A stretch of 64,000 nt of DNA from Macrophomina tecta (lineage: Eukaryota; Ascomycota; Dothideomycetes; Botryosphaeriales; Botryosphaeriaceae): assembly GCA_024180945.1 (NCBI GenBank), contig JAKSGN010000038.1:2542001-2606000 (forward strand), written 5' to 3'. Under the pieces are notes generated by a model, which was not told the origin of the DNA, made no database searches, and saw only the letters and a program-made list of their open reading frames with translations. Each line of letters begins with the position of its first letter. Position 1 is the stretch's first letter. This document shows positions 43,537-54,608 of this stretch, in pieces. Position numbers and translations under genes: made by a program.

Positions 43537-46480
43537 ATGGCTGCTGCGGCCGCTCAAGTCGAGCACCCTCATGTAAACGGCCAAGAAACGCTACCCATGT
43601 CCCCACAGTCCACCAAGCCTCTTGCTCATGGCGAAGTCGCTTGCCCCGATCCGGCCGCTTATGGCAGAGACAAAAGACTTCAGGAACAAGCCTCAACCGC
43701 TGCATTATACGTCACCAATCTCGAGCGCGCATCCAATCTTCAACGTAACGATCACCTTAGTCCAGATGGCAAACTGTCCTCGGCGAGTATGCGCTGCCCG
43801 TGACGCAATGCTTTCTGGAATGCGTTCCGCTAATCATGCACCTACAGGCGCCGCAGCATCTCTCAAATATGCCAGAGCCCAAGACCTTCCAAGCTTTCCA
43901 GTGGTCGGAATAGACACAGCTAATTCCGCTGGATCCGCAGCGCTTCTGGCCGCTGGGAACCAAACCAAAATTGAATTGTGGAAGCCCGACGGCATCTCTG
44001 ACAATGCCGCCAAAGCCGCGCTACTAGCAAAGGACTACAAGATGGCTCCTTTATGGCAACCGGAGCTGAGCGCGGCAGGCTCCAAGGCCGCGCTTCTTGC
44101 CCACAAAGACGGTGCTAAACTTGACCTGTGGTTTCCTGAGGCAAGCGCAGACGGAAACTCAGCCGCAGGAATTGCCATGCGCAACAAGACGCTAAGCCCG
44201 CAGGTCGACTACGGCTACACCGACACGGGCAAGAAGAATGCACTCACAGCTGCGACAGGTGCCGTAGCCGCAAGGAACAGGAAAAGGGCAGAGTCGTCAC
44301 CCGCCCCGCTTCCAAACTACCCCGACGCCGCCAACTCTGCCCACAATTCCCTAAACGCCGCCACTGTCGCACATAAGCCATCAGTCAAGCGGGCCGAAGA
44401 CGCCAACCGACTCAATTCGGAAGCCATGGAGTCAGCCCGGATTACCCATATTGGTGCCAATGTCCCCAAGGAGATGTTCGGCGCGGCTCCACCGGTCTCG
44501 ATCGAGGTCGAGGAGCAGCGACGAAATGCTGCTCTTCGGGCCTCCGCAATTTCCATGGCCAAGAAAATGTATGATACACAGCAAAACGCAATCAATGAGG
44601 CTGCTGGAAACTCCAACATTGGTGAGACGGCGGCTCGTGGAGCTAGCGCAAGGCCAGTGTCTATGGCGAGCATCACCACCACCACGTCAACCGCAGACCT
44701 CAAAACACAGGCGCTACAATATATGAAAGTGCAGGAGCAGGCCCAGAAACTCGCCGCGGAACGACTGTCGAAACTCGAGCCGGATGGCGCGACTGCTTTC
44801 CGCAATTACTACGGTTACAGCAACACGCCTCCACGATCCAGGCTTTCGGTTCGCCGTGGAAGGCGTCGCGCGTCAAGCGAGGGGGAGATGGTTGATTCAG
44901 ATGATGAGGAGCAGTCGCGCCGCATCCGCAATCAAATGTCCGTCTTTAATACAAAGCTAGCCCAGGTCGACGCGAAGAAGAGACAAAAAGACCGGGAAAA
45001 CCTGCTCGCTGCCGCCGAGCGCAAAGTTCACGCCCAGATGCACAGCATGGATGAGAGGGTTTTCATGGAGACGGGCAAGGTCCCTTCGGCGATGATGGAG
45101 GAGTGGGAAGCCCGGGCACGCGCCAAAGCTGCTGAGCAGAGTGAGAAGCGCCTGGAAAACCATGGGAAAGTACATGTTGGTGGTGGCAGGTTCCTGGATC
45201 AGTCCGAGATTGATGCTGTTGCCGCTAGCAGAGTAGCTCCGACATTGAACGAGATAAGTGAGGCGGCCGAAGCGCAAAGGGCTCGAGACGAGGAGAGGCG
45301 GCTTGACGAGGAAGAGAAGAAGCGACTGGCTGCTATTGAGAAGGAACGGGAGACTGAACGCAAGGCGGAAGAGAAACGGATGAAAAGTAAGCATTTTGTT
45401 GCTGACCTTGCGATGCCGGTGAACTGACCTTGCGCAGGTGAAATGAAAGCTGAGGAAAAGGCCCGAAAATCCAAGGAAAAGGCTGCCGCCAAAGCGGGAA
45501 AGGAGATGGAGAAGGCACGCCGTGATGAGGAGAAGCGGATAAAGCAGGATCAGAAGCGCAAGTCGAAGCTCGAGGACGAAGAGCACGAGGACCACTCTAA
45601 CGCAACCATGACTGTTCTTGAGCCTCGACCAGCAACTTCCAGCACCCACAGGGACGGAAGACTCAATCAGTTGATTCAGGTCCCCAGCTACCATGCTGAA
45701 GTTGAGGCGATTGGTACGGTCGATTCGTCTGATGAGAGTAATGAGTATGAAGGCGCCATCGACCCCACTGATGAGTCCAACCAAACTCGTCGCGTTGTCA
45801 CGGCTCCAGCTGCAACCTCCATTGACACTTCTGATGCCGCTCACGGTCAATCATGCAATCAGTTCTCCTCAAATGGCCGTAAAAAATCTGTCAAGGACAT
45901 GTCTTTCTCCGCACCCACCTCCCCGATCGATCCCTCAACATCCTCGAAAGAAGGTAATGGTAGCCGTGGGCTAAAATCGTTCTTTTCCCGCCTGAAGCGG
46001 CGATCGCACATCGGCCGCTCCAAAGAAGGTCGCGACAGTGATGAAGCCAGCCCTCACTCCAACCGTAGTAGTTTTATTGGTGGTGCTGCGCTACGCTCCC
46101 AGGCATCTCTGGCCACTCCGCGCGAGCAGCTGGAACAACGGCCATCGACCAGCTCACCAAGTGCTATCAGAACTACGCCCATGTCCGTAGAGGCGGGACG
46201 CCGGTCCTCGCCCAGTATCAGCAGCTTGGAAAGCAGTGAAGTCGCGCGCACCACGAGCAGAGGTGGATTTGCCAGCAGCTGGAGTAGCAGAGGGCGGCAA
46301 CGCAGCGCAGCGACGGGGGTGAGCAGTGTTTCCAACGAAGATGACGCGGATGATGAATTCGTGGATGCACGGGAGACGGATGGCGATGCATTGCAGCCAC
46401 CACCGAGAGTGGGCAGTGCGATGGCCAAAAGAAGCACAGAGTCTCCGCAGAGGGATAGTCGGTTTATGGAAAGGTTCTGA
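43537..46480 (+). CDS. EIS1: Eisosome protein Eis1-like
   Basis: Eis1 is a component of eisosomes, the Pil1/Lsp1-based plasma-membrane furrows of fungi. Exons 43537-43786, 43848-45386 and 45438-46480 give 943 residues. The region after the first intron has the family's repeated Ala-rich blocks: AAASLKYARAQDLPSFPVVG, SAGSAALLAAG, AAKAALLAKDYK, GSKAALLAHKDG, and LWKP/LWQP/LWFP following each. Downstream come SAISMAKKMYDTQQ and a long charged coiled coil (VEEQRR..., EEKKRLAAIEKERETER, KAEEKARKSKEKAAAK). The C-terminal 300 residues are Ser/Arg-rich and disordered. Introns (61 and 51 bp) both restore the frame with a shared Ser codon. The block LKYARA plus the GSAALLA repeats makes the family assignment firm. 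Confidence 0.9.
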
Positions 46481-46958
46481 GTATGTTCTCGTTCTCTTGT
46501 AACCTCCATGTCTCACTTCTCTCCTGCCTGTTCTATGTCTATTTCGACATGACCTGCGCTGGGTAAGGCCTACTGGCTACAATTGTCTGCTGGCTGCTTT
46601 CTGTACTGTATTTTTGACGGCAAGTTGATGCTCCCTGGTGTACTTATGCGATACATCTATTTTTCTTCTGTTTCTCGAACTTTTTCATCTTCCAGCCTTC
46701 TTTGATATCCCCTTGTTCTAGTATACGCCATGTTAGCTTTCGTAAAGTTTCCGTTTGGGCTAGTCGGTTATTAACAGCGATTGGAATGAAAGTATATAGT
46801 GGCACGATGCCGCATTACGAACGCATCCCCTATATATATCTATGTAACGGCCAATGAAGATAAACAGAAATTTAATGCACAGCTTCTTCGAATTGGACTG
46901 AACGGCGATCAATCGGTGCTGATACTTGTCTAGATCCTATCCTCTAATGCCCGCCCCC

Positions 46959-46979
46959 CTCCCCCGGGCCCCGGGGGAG
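46959..46979. repeat. Perfect GC-rich inverted repeat, 10-bp arms
   Basis: Arms CTCCCCCGGG and CCCGGGGGAG are separated by a single C. Such a structure could form a very stable hairpin in RNA or a cruciform in DNA. It lies about 480 bp past the EIS1 stop in otherwise AT-rich DNA. Confidence 0.7.
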
Positions 46980-47286
46980 CCTGTCTATATTCAGACTATT
47001 ACGACTCACCTGCCAGCTCAATGTACAGATAATAGCGACTTATCAACCAACTCTGTACGGCGGAATACAAGATGCTGACCAACTCAATTAGAATGGCTGT
47101 CGGAGGCCTCCAGACCAAGCTCAAGCCTAGCAGCCTGAGCTCGGAAAACGATGCTGTTAATCCAGCCACAGCCAGCAATCTCCTTTCTCGTGTATATGCT
47201 CTCAGATGCATGCGGCTGATCCTTCAACTTCCTCCGCCATCCTCCTCACCAGCCCGTTAGCTTCCCGCTCTCCTTCTCCCACCCCA

Positions 47287-47308
47287 ACACACACACACAC
47301 ACACACAC
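47287..47308. repeat. (AC)11 microsatellite
   Basis: Eleven uninterrupted AC units in the intergenic region between EIS1 and KIN28. It is probably length-variable between strains. Confidence 0.9.
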
Positions 47309-47868
47309 AGACAGCAAAGAAAAAAGCGCCGCAGAGGCTCCTTCCAAAAAGTGGCACCCCCGCTAAGTTGGTCCAAGGAACAAGTGTACGTGCGACATTC
47401 CGACCCGCTGGAGGGGGGAAGGAAGCAAGTGTATGCGCATCGCCTTGACCAGAAGCGGGAAAACGTCATCTCTTACGTGAAATGCTGGGGTTGCCTCGGT
47501 GGGGCGAGGTGTGGTGCGGTTTCCCCGCTTCCAAGTCTTTCTTTTTTCCCCCTTCTTCTTTTGTTTCGACTTTGCGCGTCTTTGATTGATACCTTATCCT
47601 TGTCATGGGGCTGAGCGGGAAGAGAAGCGACATGATGCGGTTGTTTTGACCCTGGATCCTAGGATTGTGCTGGCGCATCGTGGCGGTATTTGGGGAAGCC
47701 TCTATCTTGAGACGAGCTGTACGTTTTGATCTTCTACAAAGCGCTCGCAATGCATGGACCATGAGAGAAGGCTGCGGGAAATGTGGATGAAGGGCGATAC
47801 GGGCACGGAATTATGGTAGCGGTTAGCGTCCAAGCCGCCAGCGAGAGGGAAGAGCCTTTCAGCTACTC

Positions 47869-49191
47869 TCACCGTAGGGTGGAGAAATCCAGCTTTCTGG
47901 CGACCTTATCGCCTCGACCCTCTTCACTGGGTATCTCACCGCCGCGCCTCCTCAGGTCCTCGCCCACCTTTTTCTCCAGCTCCGCCTTCGCCTTGACTTT
48001 GTTCGGGTTCGGCAAGTCCTGTTTGGGTGTGGGTTTGGGCTCTGTTGTCCACCAGGAATGTTCGAGGACCTGCTTCGCAGTGGCACGCTTGCGAGGGTCG
48101 AGAGCCAGCATAAAGCGAAGCAGCTGAATGCCCTGGGGTCCGACGAGACCGAACTCGGAATCCCAGAAGCCTTGTGGCCAACCGCGCTTGATGTCCGCAG
48201 TGTCACCAGGCTTGATGTAGCCAGGCAGCTTGGAGACACCAGGCCAATTGTCTTCGGTGGGCGTGCCAAAAATGTTGGCAATGAGGTCGATTTGCTCGAG
48301 GTCTGTATTGCCCGGCATAAAGAAGTCGCGGCGCACGAGTTCGGCGAAGACGACGCCCATACTCCAGATATCGACCGCACCTGAGTAGAAGCGCGCTTGG
48401 TAGAGCAATTCGGGCGGGCGGTACCAGCGCGTGATGACGTTGTAGGTCATCGGGGTGTACAGCTCGGCGAAGGAGCGTGCAAGACCGAAATCCGCAAGTT
48501 TAACCTCGCCGTCGGCGCCGATCAGCAAGTTATTCAGTTTGATGTCGCGGTGCAACACGAAGTTGGCATGACACCACCACAAGCCGCGAGACGCCATGCC
48601 CATCCATGCCTTCACGTCGGCAGCCGCGTATGATATTGTGTCCCGCGCCTTCATCATCTGCTCCAGGTCGCCTAGCGGCAGGAATTCGAGGACAAGGTTC
48701 AGGTTCTGCGCTTTCGAGCTATATACGGCGTGCATCTTGATGACGTTGGGGTGATCGAGTTCCTGGAGGTGCTTGATTTCGCGGATGGCGTCCATGGCAA
48801 TGCCATCCTTGAACTCGGCATTGACCTTGATCTTTTTGATGGCAACGAACTTGCCCGGCTCTGCTACTACTTCACCTTTGTATACAATGGCGTAGGTTCC
48901 CTCACCGAGCTTCGTAGCTAGAAGAGGTCAACAGCTGTGGCTCCACAAGCGGGAGGGGGGGTAGCTGGTTCAATACGCACTTTTCCTGTACCTGTTCTTG
49001 ATCTCCTCATTCAGCGCTTCCGACAGATCTCGCGGTGCTCCTGTTGAAGCTGCATCTGCTGACGTAGCTGCACTCAACGGTGATCGGGCTTTGTTGGCAT
49101 TGTGTTGCAGGACGGTAAGCGCTTTGGCTTTGGCGGCGGTAATGTTGGCGTTGGCAGAAGCCACGTACGGCTCTGCCGGAGAGACTGCCAT
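47869..49191 (-). CDS. KIN28: TFIIH-associated cyclin-dependent kinase Kin28/CDK7
   Basis: This kinase phosphorylates the RNA polymerase II C-terminal domain (Ser5) as part of TFIIH, with cyclin H and MAT1 homologues. Exons 49191-48981 and 48917-47869 (intron 63 bp) give 419 residues, with an N-terminal Ala-rich extension of about 70. Kinase landmarks: glycine loop KLGEGTYAIVYKG, catalytic lysine in FVAIKKI, C-helix in AMDAIREIKHLQEL, catalytic loop VLHRDIKLNN, DFG in KLADFGLARSF, activation-loop Thr in TPMTYNVITRWYRPPELL. The C-terminus is a charged tail ending KLDFSTLR. One odd feature is HRDIKLNN, where nearly all CDKs have HRDxKPxN. The start is shared in a divergent region with mS41. CDK7 rather than CDK1/CDK9 identity follows from the NAEFKDGIAMDAIREI helix and the YNVITRWYRPPELL segment. 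Confidence 0.9.
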
Positions 49192-49458
49192 GTCGAAAAG
49201 CTATTAGGCCCAGTGATTATGTCGCGGCGGGCGTCTTCGGGCGACAGAAGATCAAGCGTTAATGGTTGAGTTCCCAAGGGGTCAACGTGAAAGGAAGACG
49301 GAGCCTCCGCGGGGGAGCTCAGGTGTAAGCGCGTCGAGCGAGCGGCTGCCGTGGGCGGCGAGTGGCTCTCAGCGTGAAGGAAACTGGCTATCTTGTGGCA
49401 GCCGGGAGCATCAGCGCAGCCGCGGAACACAGGAAACTGTGGTGCTGAGGAGGCCTGG
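49192..49458. promoter_or_regulatory. Shared promoter region of KIN28 and mS41
   Basis: This short divergent interval must serve KIN28 (minus) and mS41 (plus). No distinct motif stands out. Confidence 0.4.
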
Positions 49459-49741
49459 ATGTCGTATAGAAGAGTGGCGGGCGGCAAGGCAGGGTTCGTG
49501 TCGCAGCTTGCTGCAGTCCTTCGGCGTCACTACGCGGCGCTCCGCCGACGAAAAGTTCCCGCCTTGACCTCCAGCTTCACCTCCGCCCAGCAACTGCACT
49601 CCCTTACCACCCATTACTTGCCCGAAGAGTCATTTGCTCGCGCAAAATCTTCAGGTAAGCTCAGAAGGGCACCAATGGGTGGGGCCACCGAGCTAACACT
49701 TGGATTCAGGCCGTGAACCGTCCGCATCACCACGACCATGA
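49459..49741 (+). CDS. Possible spliced upstream ORF in the mS41 leader
   Basis: From the ATG at 49459 a frame runs open for 65 codons to a good donor (TCAG|GTAAGC). A 55-bp intron (49655-49709) follows, with a CTAAC branch site and an ATTCAG end. After splicing, the frame continues for ten codons and stops at TGA 49739-49741. This stop overlaps the mS41 start codon as ATGA. The peptide (MSYRRVAGGKAGFVSQLAAV onward) is basic, poor in acidic residues and looks like a mitochondrial presequence. It may be a regulatory upstream ORF, a second product of one mRNA, or chance if transcription starts further downstream. The intron itself is well supported by signals; translation is not. Confidence 0.4.
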
Positions 49742-50442
49742 TCGTCCGGCCAAACCCCCAGCTTTCCCGACTCCTTCGCGCCAGCGCACCATCCACATCG
49801 ATACCATACCAATGCGCCCGCAGCCTGCATAATCGTATCCCCCAACGGCCCGTCCCTCAACCTACGCCCTTCGTTCCAGACGCCAACACCTTCCTGACCG
49901 TCATTGGTCGCAAGCTCTCGCAGCATGCCGCCAAGATACCATCATGGGAGGCTCTCTTTAGCTTGACATCGGACCAGCTGCGCGAACTCGGTGTCGAGCC
50001 TGCGCGCTCGCGCCGTTATCTGCTGCACTGGCGCGAAAAGTTCCGCAATGGCGAGTACGGCATCGGCGGAGACGCCCAGCATGTCAAGGACGGTGTTGCT
50101 ATGGTTCGTATCGCCGAGGTCCCAGCCAACAATGCTTCGAACGAGGCACAGCTCGCTACTGCCACTGCTTCACCGGGCACCAAAAAGATTGTTGTCAACG
50201 TGCCGGCGGAGGTTGAGATTTCCGAGCAGGTGCTGAAGTCTGCGAAGCCCCTGCGGGGCTTGAAGGTGAAGGGGGCACACACTATCACCGGTCCATTTGT
50301 TGAAACTGTTTCGGATAAGGTTGCAAGAATAGCAATCAAGGAGGGCATTTGGGAAGAGAGGAGAGGCCACAAGGTCGACGGTGGTGAGAGGAGGAAAGCA
50401 GAAGTTAGGGCTAAAAGGCGAGCTGCTGAGAACAAGAAGTAA
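49738..50442 (+). CDS. FYV4: Mitochondrial small ribosomal subunit protein mS41 (Fyv4, IGR domain)
   Basis: This is a single frame of 234 residues, longer than the 130 of yeast Fyv4 because of a C-terminal extension. The N-terminus (MIVRPNPQLSRLLRASAPST) is a mitochondrial presequence. The IGR domain follows at about 45-105: FVPDANTFLTVIGRKLSQHA with the IGR signature at 56-58, then SWEALFSLTSDQLRELGVEP and RSRRYLLHWREKFRNG. The C-terminal part is basic (ERRKAEVRAKRRAAENKK). The IGR block identifies the family with confidence. The leader contains an inferred intron (49655-49709). Confidence 0.9.
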   Translation: MIVRPNPQLSRLLRASAPSTSIPYQCARSLHNRIPQRPVPQPTPFVPDANTFLTVIGRKLSQHAAKIPSWEALFSLTSDQLRELGVEPARSRRYLLHWREKFRNGEYGIGGDAQHVKDGVAMVRIAEVPANNASNEAQLATATASPGTKKIVVNVPAEVEISEQVLKSAKPLRGLKVKGAHTITGPFVETVSDKVARIAIKEGIWEERRGHKVDGGERRKAEVRAKRRAAENKK

Positions 50443-50818
50443 TGGGCAGTCTGTTATTCTTCAACACGCATTTGTTCGGGGTATAGAAGCAGTTGTTGGG
50501 ACGTAAACGTCATCAATGTCTCTGAACATGTACCTCCGGATGAGCGCTTCAATCCCCCGTGGCAAGGGCAGGTTACAATACTTCTGCTACCGACCTTGTA
50601 CTCTGCATTTGTATATCATGAGGCTCTATATTGCCGTTCAAAAACGGATCAATTTATTCTCAAGCGACGTGCACTTCGCGCAGGGGGATGGCTAATCGCG
50701 CCTGCCGGTCTTGCTGCGCCTGCCTCCTCCCGCCGCCCTGCTTCACCCCGCCGACCCGGCACCCCTTCAACGGCACTCACAACTCACACGAGCTCATTAC
50801 CTACCATTGCCGTTCTCC
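50443..50818. promoter_or_regulatory. Intergenic region between mS41 and PCH2
   Basis: A compact tandem spacer of 376 bp that must hold the mS41 3' end and the PCH2 promoter. The right half is C-rich (CCTCCTCCC, CACCCCG). No defined element is claimed. Confidence 0.4.
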
Positions 50819-52363
50819 ATGGCAGCCCCGACATGCGAAGGTGTTCTTCATGTGGAAGTGCGCCTTCGGACTACGCCATTCGTCCGGGCAGATGATGTAA
50901 GTGACTTGTTTCTCCCCCTATAGGCTTCAGCTCACTGTGACGGTTTTCGATTGACGTCAGATCCGAGATGACGTGGCGCAATGGTTGCTGCGAAAGTTCG
51001 AATGCCTGAGTGTCGGTGACTGTTTCACGGCCTTGGGTATGTACACATGCTGCAGAGTAAGGTGATTGCACAACAACATGGCTAATTTTCCGGGCAGAGA
51101 ATCCTGAACACAACGAGTACATTGAGCTCATCAAAGTCGATGGCTACTCTGGCCCGGAAAGAAAACAAGTCTGTTTCAGCACTCAGGAAATTGCACTGGA
51201 CGTTCAGTTATATCGCCTGTACACCAACGACAACGAAGATAATAAAAACGCTTCCATGATAGACGAGGATGACGACGTGCTAAACCAACTTCATCTGATG
51301 CCGCTACCAGCTCTCAGCCTAGATGGGTTGTGGGAATCCCTCATCTACCCTGAGCATATGCACTCCGACCTTCTTCGACTCGCCGCTCGCATGCTGAAAA
51401 TGACCCGAAACCGCAAGGTTGATAAAAACTTGATATGCTGGAATGGACTGTTCTTACTTCATGGCCCTCCCGGAAGCGGGAAGACGACTCTCTGGTAAGG
51501 AGCCACCGTTCCTTTCTTCGGTGGTTGAATCAGTGGAGCATCTTTGGCTATGCTTGCTAATATGTCCAAGCCGCGGACTTGCGCAGAAGCTGAAGATCAG
51601 ACTTGGCCACGTCTACTTAAACGGAACGCTGATCGAGATACACACTGAGGCTTTATTCAGCAAGTTCTTTGGAGAAAGCGGGAAGATTGTAGGACAGATA
51701 TTCGACAGGATCGAAGCTCTCGCAGACCTTGACGATGAGACACTCCTGTGTATTATGATTGACGAGGTGGAAACTCTTGTTGCACCACGGGAGAACTCAG
51801 CTTTTGGAGGAGAAGTGGCAGACGCGATGCGGGTTACCAATGGTGTCCTTACGGCGCTGGACCGACTGCGGAACCGGCCGAATGTGATCGTCCTCTGCAC
51901 GAGCAACATTACAGACGCGATTGATTCAGCGTTTATGGACCGAGCAGACGTGATTCAACTCGTACCGGACCCCGGGCCCGATGCTGTGTATGGTATCCTG
52001 CGATCCTCGTTCAATGAGTTGATAAAGCAGGGGATCTTGACATCCACGGCAGTTTGCGAACCACATGAGTCGTCTTCCGTCACGAACGATACCGACACCG
52101 ATAATAATCACGACAGTACTTTGCAGGATCCGGCACTGTTTCCCTCCCTCGGAATCGTGGAGCTGATGGCGGCTGAGGACAGCTCGGCAATGAAACTGTT
52201 GAACATCTCAAAACAGTGTCTTGGAATGTCCGGCAGGAAGCTGCGCAAACTACCATCAAAGGCAGTTGGCCTATACACCTACTCGGATCAACCCTCGGTG
52301 GAAGAAGTTCTGGATGCTCTGCAGAAGACAGCTGACAAAGAAAAAAGCGTGAAGACTGGTTAG
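50819..52363 (+). CDS. PCH2: Pch2/TRIP13 AAA+ ATPase
   Basis: Pch2/TRIP13 remodels HORMA-domain proteins (Hop1, Mad2) in meiotic checkpoint and spindle-checkpoint control. Exons 50819-50896, 50961-51036, 51098-51494 and 51571-52363 give 447 residues, close to the 432 of human TRIP13. Landmarks: ICWNGLFLLHGPPGSGKTTL (Walker A), CRGLAQKLKIRLGHVYLNG directly after the third intron, LIEIHTEALFSKFFGESGKI, Walker B LLCIMIDEVETLVAPRE, the VTNGVLTALDRLR helix, CTSNITDAIDSAFMDRADV (sensor and arginine finger region) and LSGR-type GMSGRKLRKLPSKAVGLY. The introns at 50897-50960, 51037-51097 and 51495-51570 all keep the frame. The gene is structurally intact; its presence suggests that the lineage keeps meiotic or spindle-checkpoint use of this factor. 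Confidence 0.93.
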
Positions 52364-53328
52364 CAAGAAGCAAGATATAGGAGAGTGTTGCCGGGCAATG
52401 GTGGCTGTAAGGAGGCGGTTGGAAGTGGTTGCTGATGGTCAGTTCGACAGCCGGGAGATTCCGCCGCACACTGGCAGACAGGAAATGTACGCGTAAGAGT
52501 CATGCTCTGGAGAATTACCGCCGAATAAACGTGTTCGAGGTGGCACAAGGAAGGGGTACATGTGTTATTGGCTTATAGAAAAAGGAAAGAAAAGAAAGGT
52601 CCAGCCACGGAGGCTGCAGCAGGCCTCGCCCAGCGCACGTGTCTTGAGTCTTGACGAACCACGCGAAGCTGACAGCACAAAGAACGGCCAAGGGAGTGGA
52701 GGGGTGCCAACAGGGATGGATAGAGCCCCACCGAGGACTCGAATCAGCGCAGCGTCCATTATTAGCCGGCATGGCTAGGCGCAGAGATGTGGAAAAAGTG
52801 GCAAGCTGCGTGGAAGATTGGGCAGAGAGCGCTTAGTCGAAGGGGAAGCAGGCCGGGTTGGGCAAGGCAGGTTGGGCTGCATTAGCAGCGCGGCGGCGTG
52901 CCGGACCGCATGTGCAAAACACCCAGCGGGCGGCGATTGGTGTGCATGAGCCGCACGAAGGGTCGAGCCGAGCCTACAGCAGCGAGCCGTCAGGCTGACC
53001 GGTTTGCCGGTGCCAGGGAAATGTTTTCTGGCGGGCGAGGTCGGAGCGTGGTTGGAGAGCTGGGGAAAGTCGGGGCCTGGGGCGGCGGGCTAGCGTCATG
53101 ACGGCCACGTAGCGATGCATGAGAGGGACCAGCTGCCAGCAGGCCACAGCCGGCCTTGGGCAACCCTCATGCAAGGTCCTTAACTGCGGCGGCGATGACT
53201 GTTCGCAGCAAGGCACATAAAAGGCCAGGACAGGCGGCAGCGACGGCGCCAGGCGCGAACCTTGCCCGTCTATTTCTGCCCCAGCCTTATTCTGGGCTTT
53301 GAAACAACTTGCCCAACCCGCCGTGGTA
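52364..53328. other. Intergenic region left of the transposon
   Basis: No gene is seen. Open frames overlap in several frames and are random in composition. A B-box-like sequence near 52740 (minus) was examined and rejected as a tRNA. The TA at 53327-53328 is the left copy of the transposon target duplication. Confidence 0.45.
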
Positions 53329-53358
53329 CCGCACCCGTGCAAAAGTCAGGGCGCACGG
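53329..53358 (+). repeat. Left terminal inverted repeat of the Tc1-like element
   Basis: 30 bp beginning CCGCACCCGTGCAAAAG and ending GCGCACGG; preceded by TA. It is identical to the reverse complement of the right end. Confidence 0.95.
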
Positions 53359-53462
53359 CCAAGGCGCTAATTATCCTGCCACCAACACCAATACTTTGGA
53401 GTCGTATTATTCAACAAGGAGTTGCTCAAATGCAGTAAGAGTTGATTCTTTATAAAGCTAGG

Positions 53463-54550
53463 CTACCAGCGAGTTTGATAGCCACCAGCTTGAATAACAT
53501 CTACAAGCCGTTGTGGCATACTTTTACAAAGCGCTTTAAGGCTTGGTTTTTCCACCAATGCGTATGCCCTAGGTAACCACTCAGCTAGTAACGCCTCCAC
53601 GCGCTCAGGATTCTTCTTAAGCTCAATAAATGGCGCAATCTCTTGAAGCTTCATCTTTAGTGGCCACCAAAGGTATTCCTGGAGGTTCAGATCAGGCGAG
53701 TATGGGGGGTGAGTAATGCACCTAATTTGGTGATCACGCAGCCATTTCTTCACCCGGTTCGCCCGATGAATACCAGCACCATCTTGTAACCAGTACATAC
53801 CATAGTCGTAGTTTCTTGGCACCTGTTCCTCCAGTACTTTGATATAGGATTTGGCAGTATAGCCTTGCCTAGGAGAGTCCAAATCACGCTCCATAACGTG
53901 TAAATCAGACACCCCTAGCTGGCCTGAAAAGCCACCCCATACCATACATCTTGCCTTCTTGCCAAGTGGCCGTGTATTAAGCCGGCTTTGGTCCCACTTT
54001 TGCTGGCCAGGCGTACGGAAAACCCAGCTTGGTGCGTGGCCAGAGCCCTGCTCAACTGAGCACTCATCACCGAACGTAACCCTCATCCACCATCTCCAGC
54101 TCTTATACCGGTATTTCTTTGCATATTGGTACCGAATGCGGGCATTCGCTTGAGAGATCCAAGGCCGATTCTTTGCACGCCATTTGGTAATATGGTTCTT
54201 GCGTAGAATACGCCTGAGCGTATCTTTATGGATAGATAACTGGAGTTGCTTAATCACCTGGCTGTGCTTAAGTTTTGGGAACCGGTTAACAAAACGAATA
54301 ATCTGGCGCTCCGTGCGAAGGCTGACTTTGGGGGACGGCCAGTACGAGGTGTTAGATCAATCTGGCCAGTCGTATTGTAGTGGTTGATGCAGCTCCTAAT
54401 TGCGTGTTCTGAGAAGCGAGTCTCACGGGCAATTTGACGCCCAGATTTACCATCTTGCGATTGTGTAATAACCGAAACTCGTTGATCATGTGAAAGCTGA
54501 TGCCTTTGCCTAGCATTGCCTGAAATTTCGCGTCCAAAGATGCGCTGCAT
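53463..54550 (-). pseudogene. Tc1-type DDE transposase, frameshifted
   Basis: The N-terminal frame starts at ATG 54550 (MQRIF) and encodes a helix-turn-helix DNA-binding region (SHDQRVSVITQSQDGKSGRQ onward) ending in a GRPP linker typical of Tc1 transposases. At the run of five Gs on the plus strand (54330-54334) the frame is lost. The rest continues one frame over to the stop at 53463. The second part carries the DDE_3 catalytic core: Asp in VTFGDECSVEQ, Asp in YWLQDGAGIH and Glu in LNLQEYLW. There are 34 residues between the second Asp and the Glu (DD34E). Apart from the homopolymer indel no other break is visible, so either a recent mutation or a sequencing error is possible. Confidence 0.9.
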
Positions 54551-54608
54551 GGTGGTGTAATGAGGCAAGGGATGAAGAGGGTACGTTGTTGTTTTGACTC
54601 GTGCACGT

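Larger units (their letters stand above)
46481..47868. other. Convergent intergenic region
   Basis: About 1.4 kb, with the 3' flanks of EIS1 (plus) and KIN28 (minus). It contains a GC hairpin and an (AC)n microsatellite listed separately. No gene is recognised. Confidence 0.5.

Noticed and set aside
52700..52790. tRNA-like sequence on the minus strand (GATTCGAGTCC)
   Set aside because: The bases flanking the loop do not pair as a T-stem, and no D-arm or anticodon arm can be drawn.
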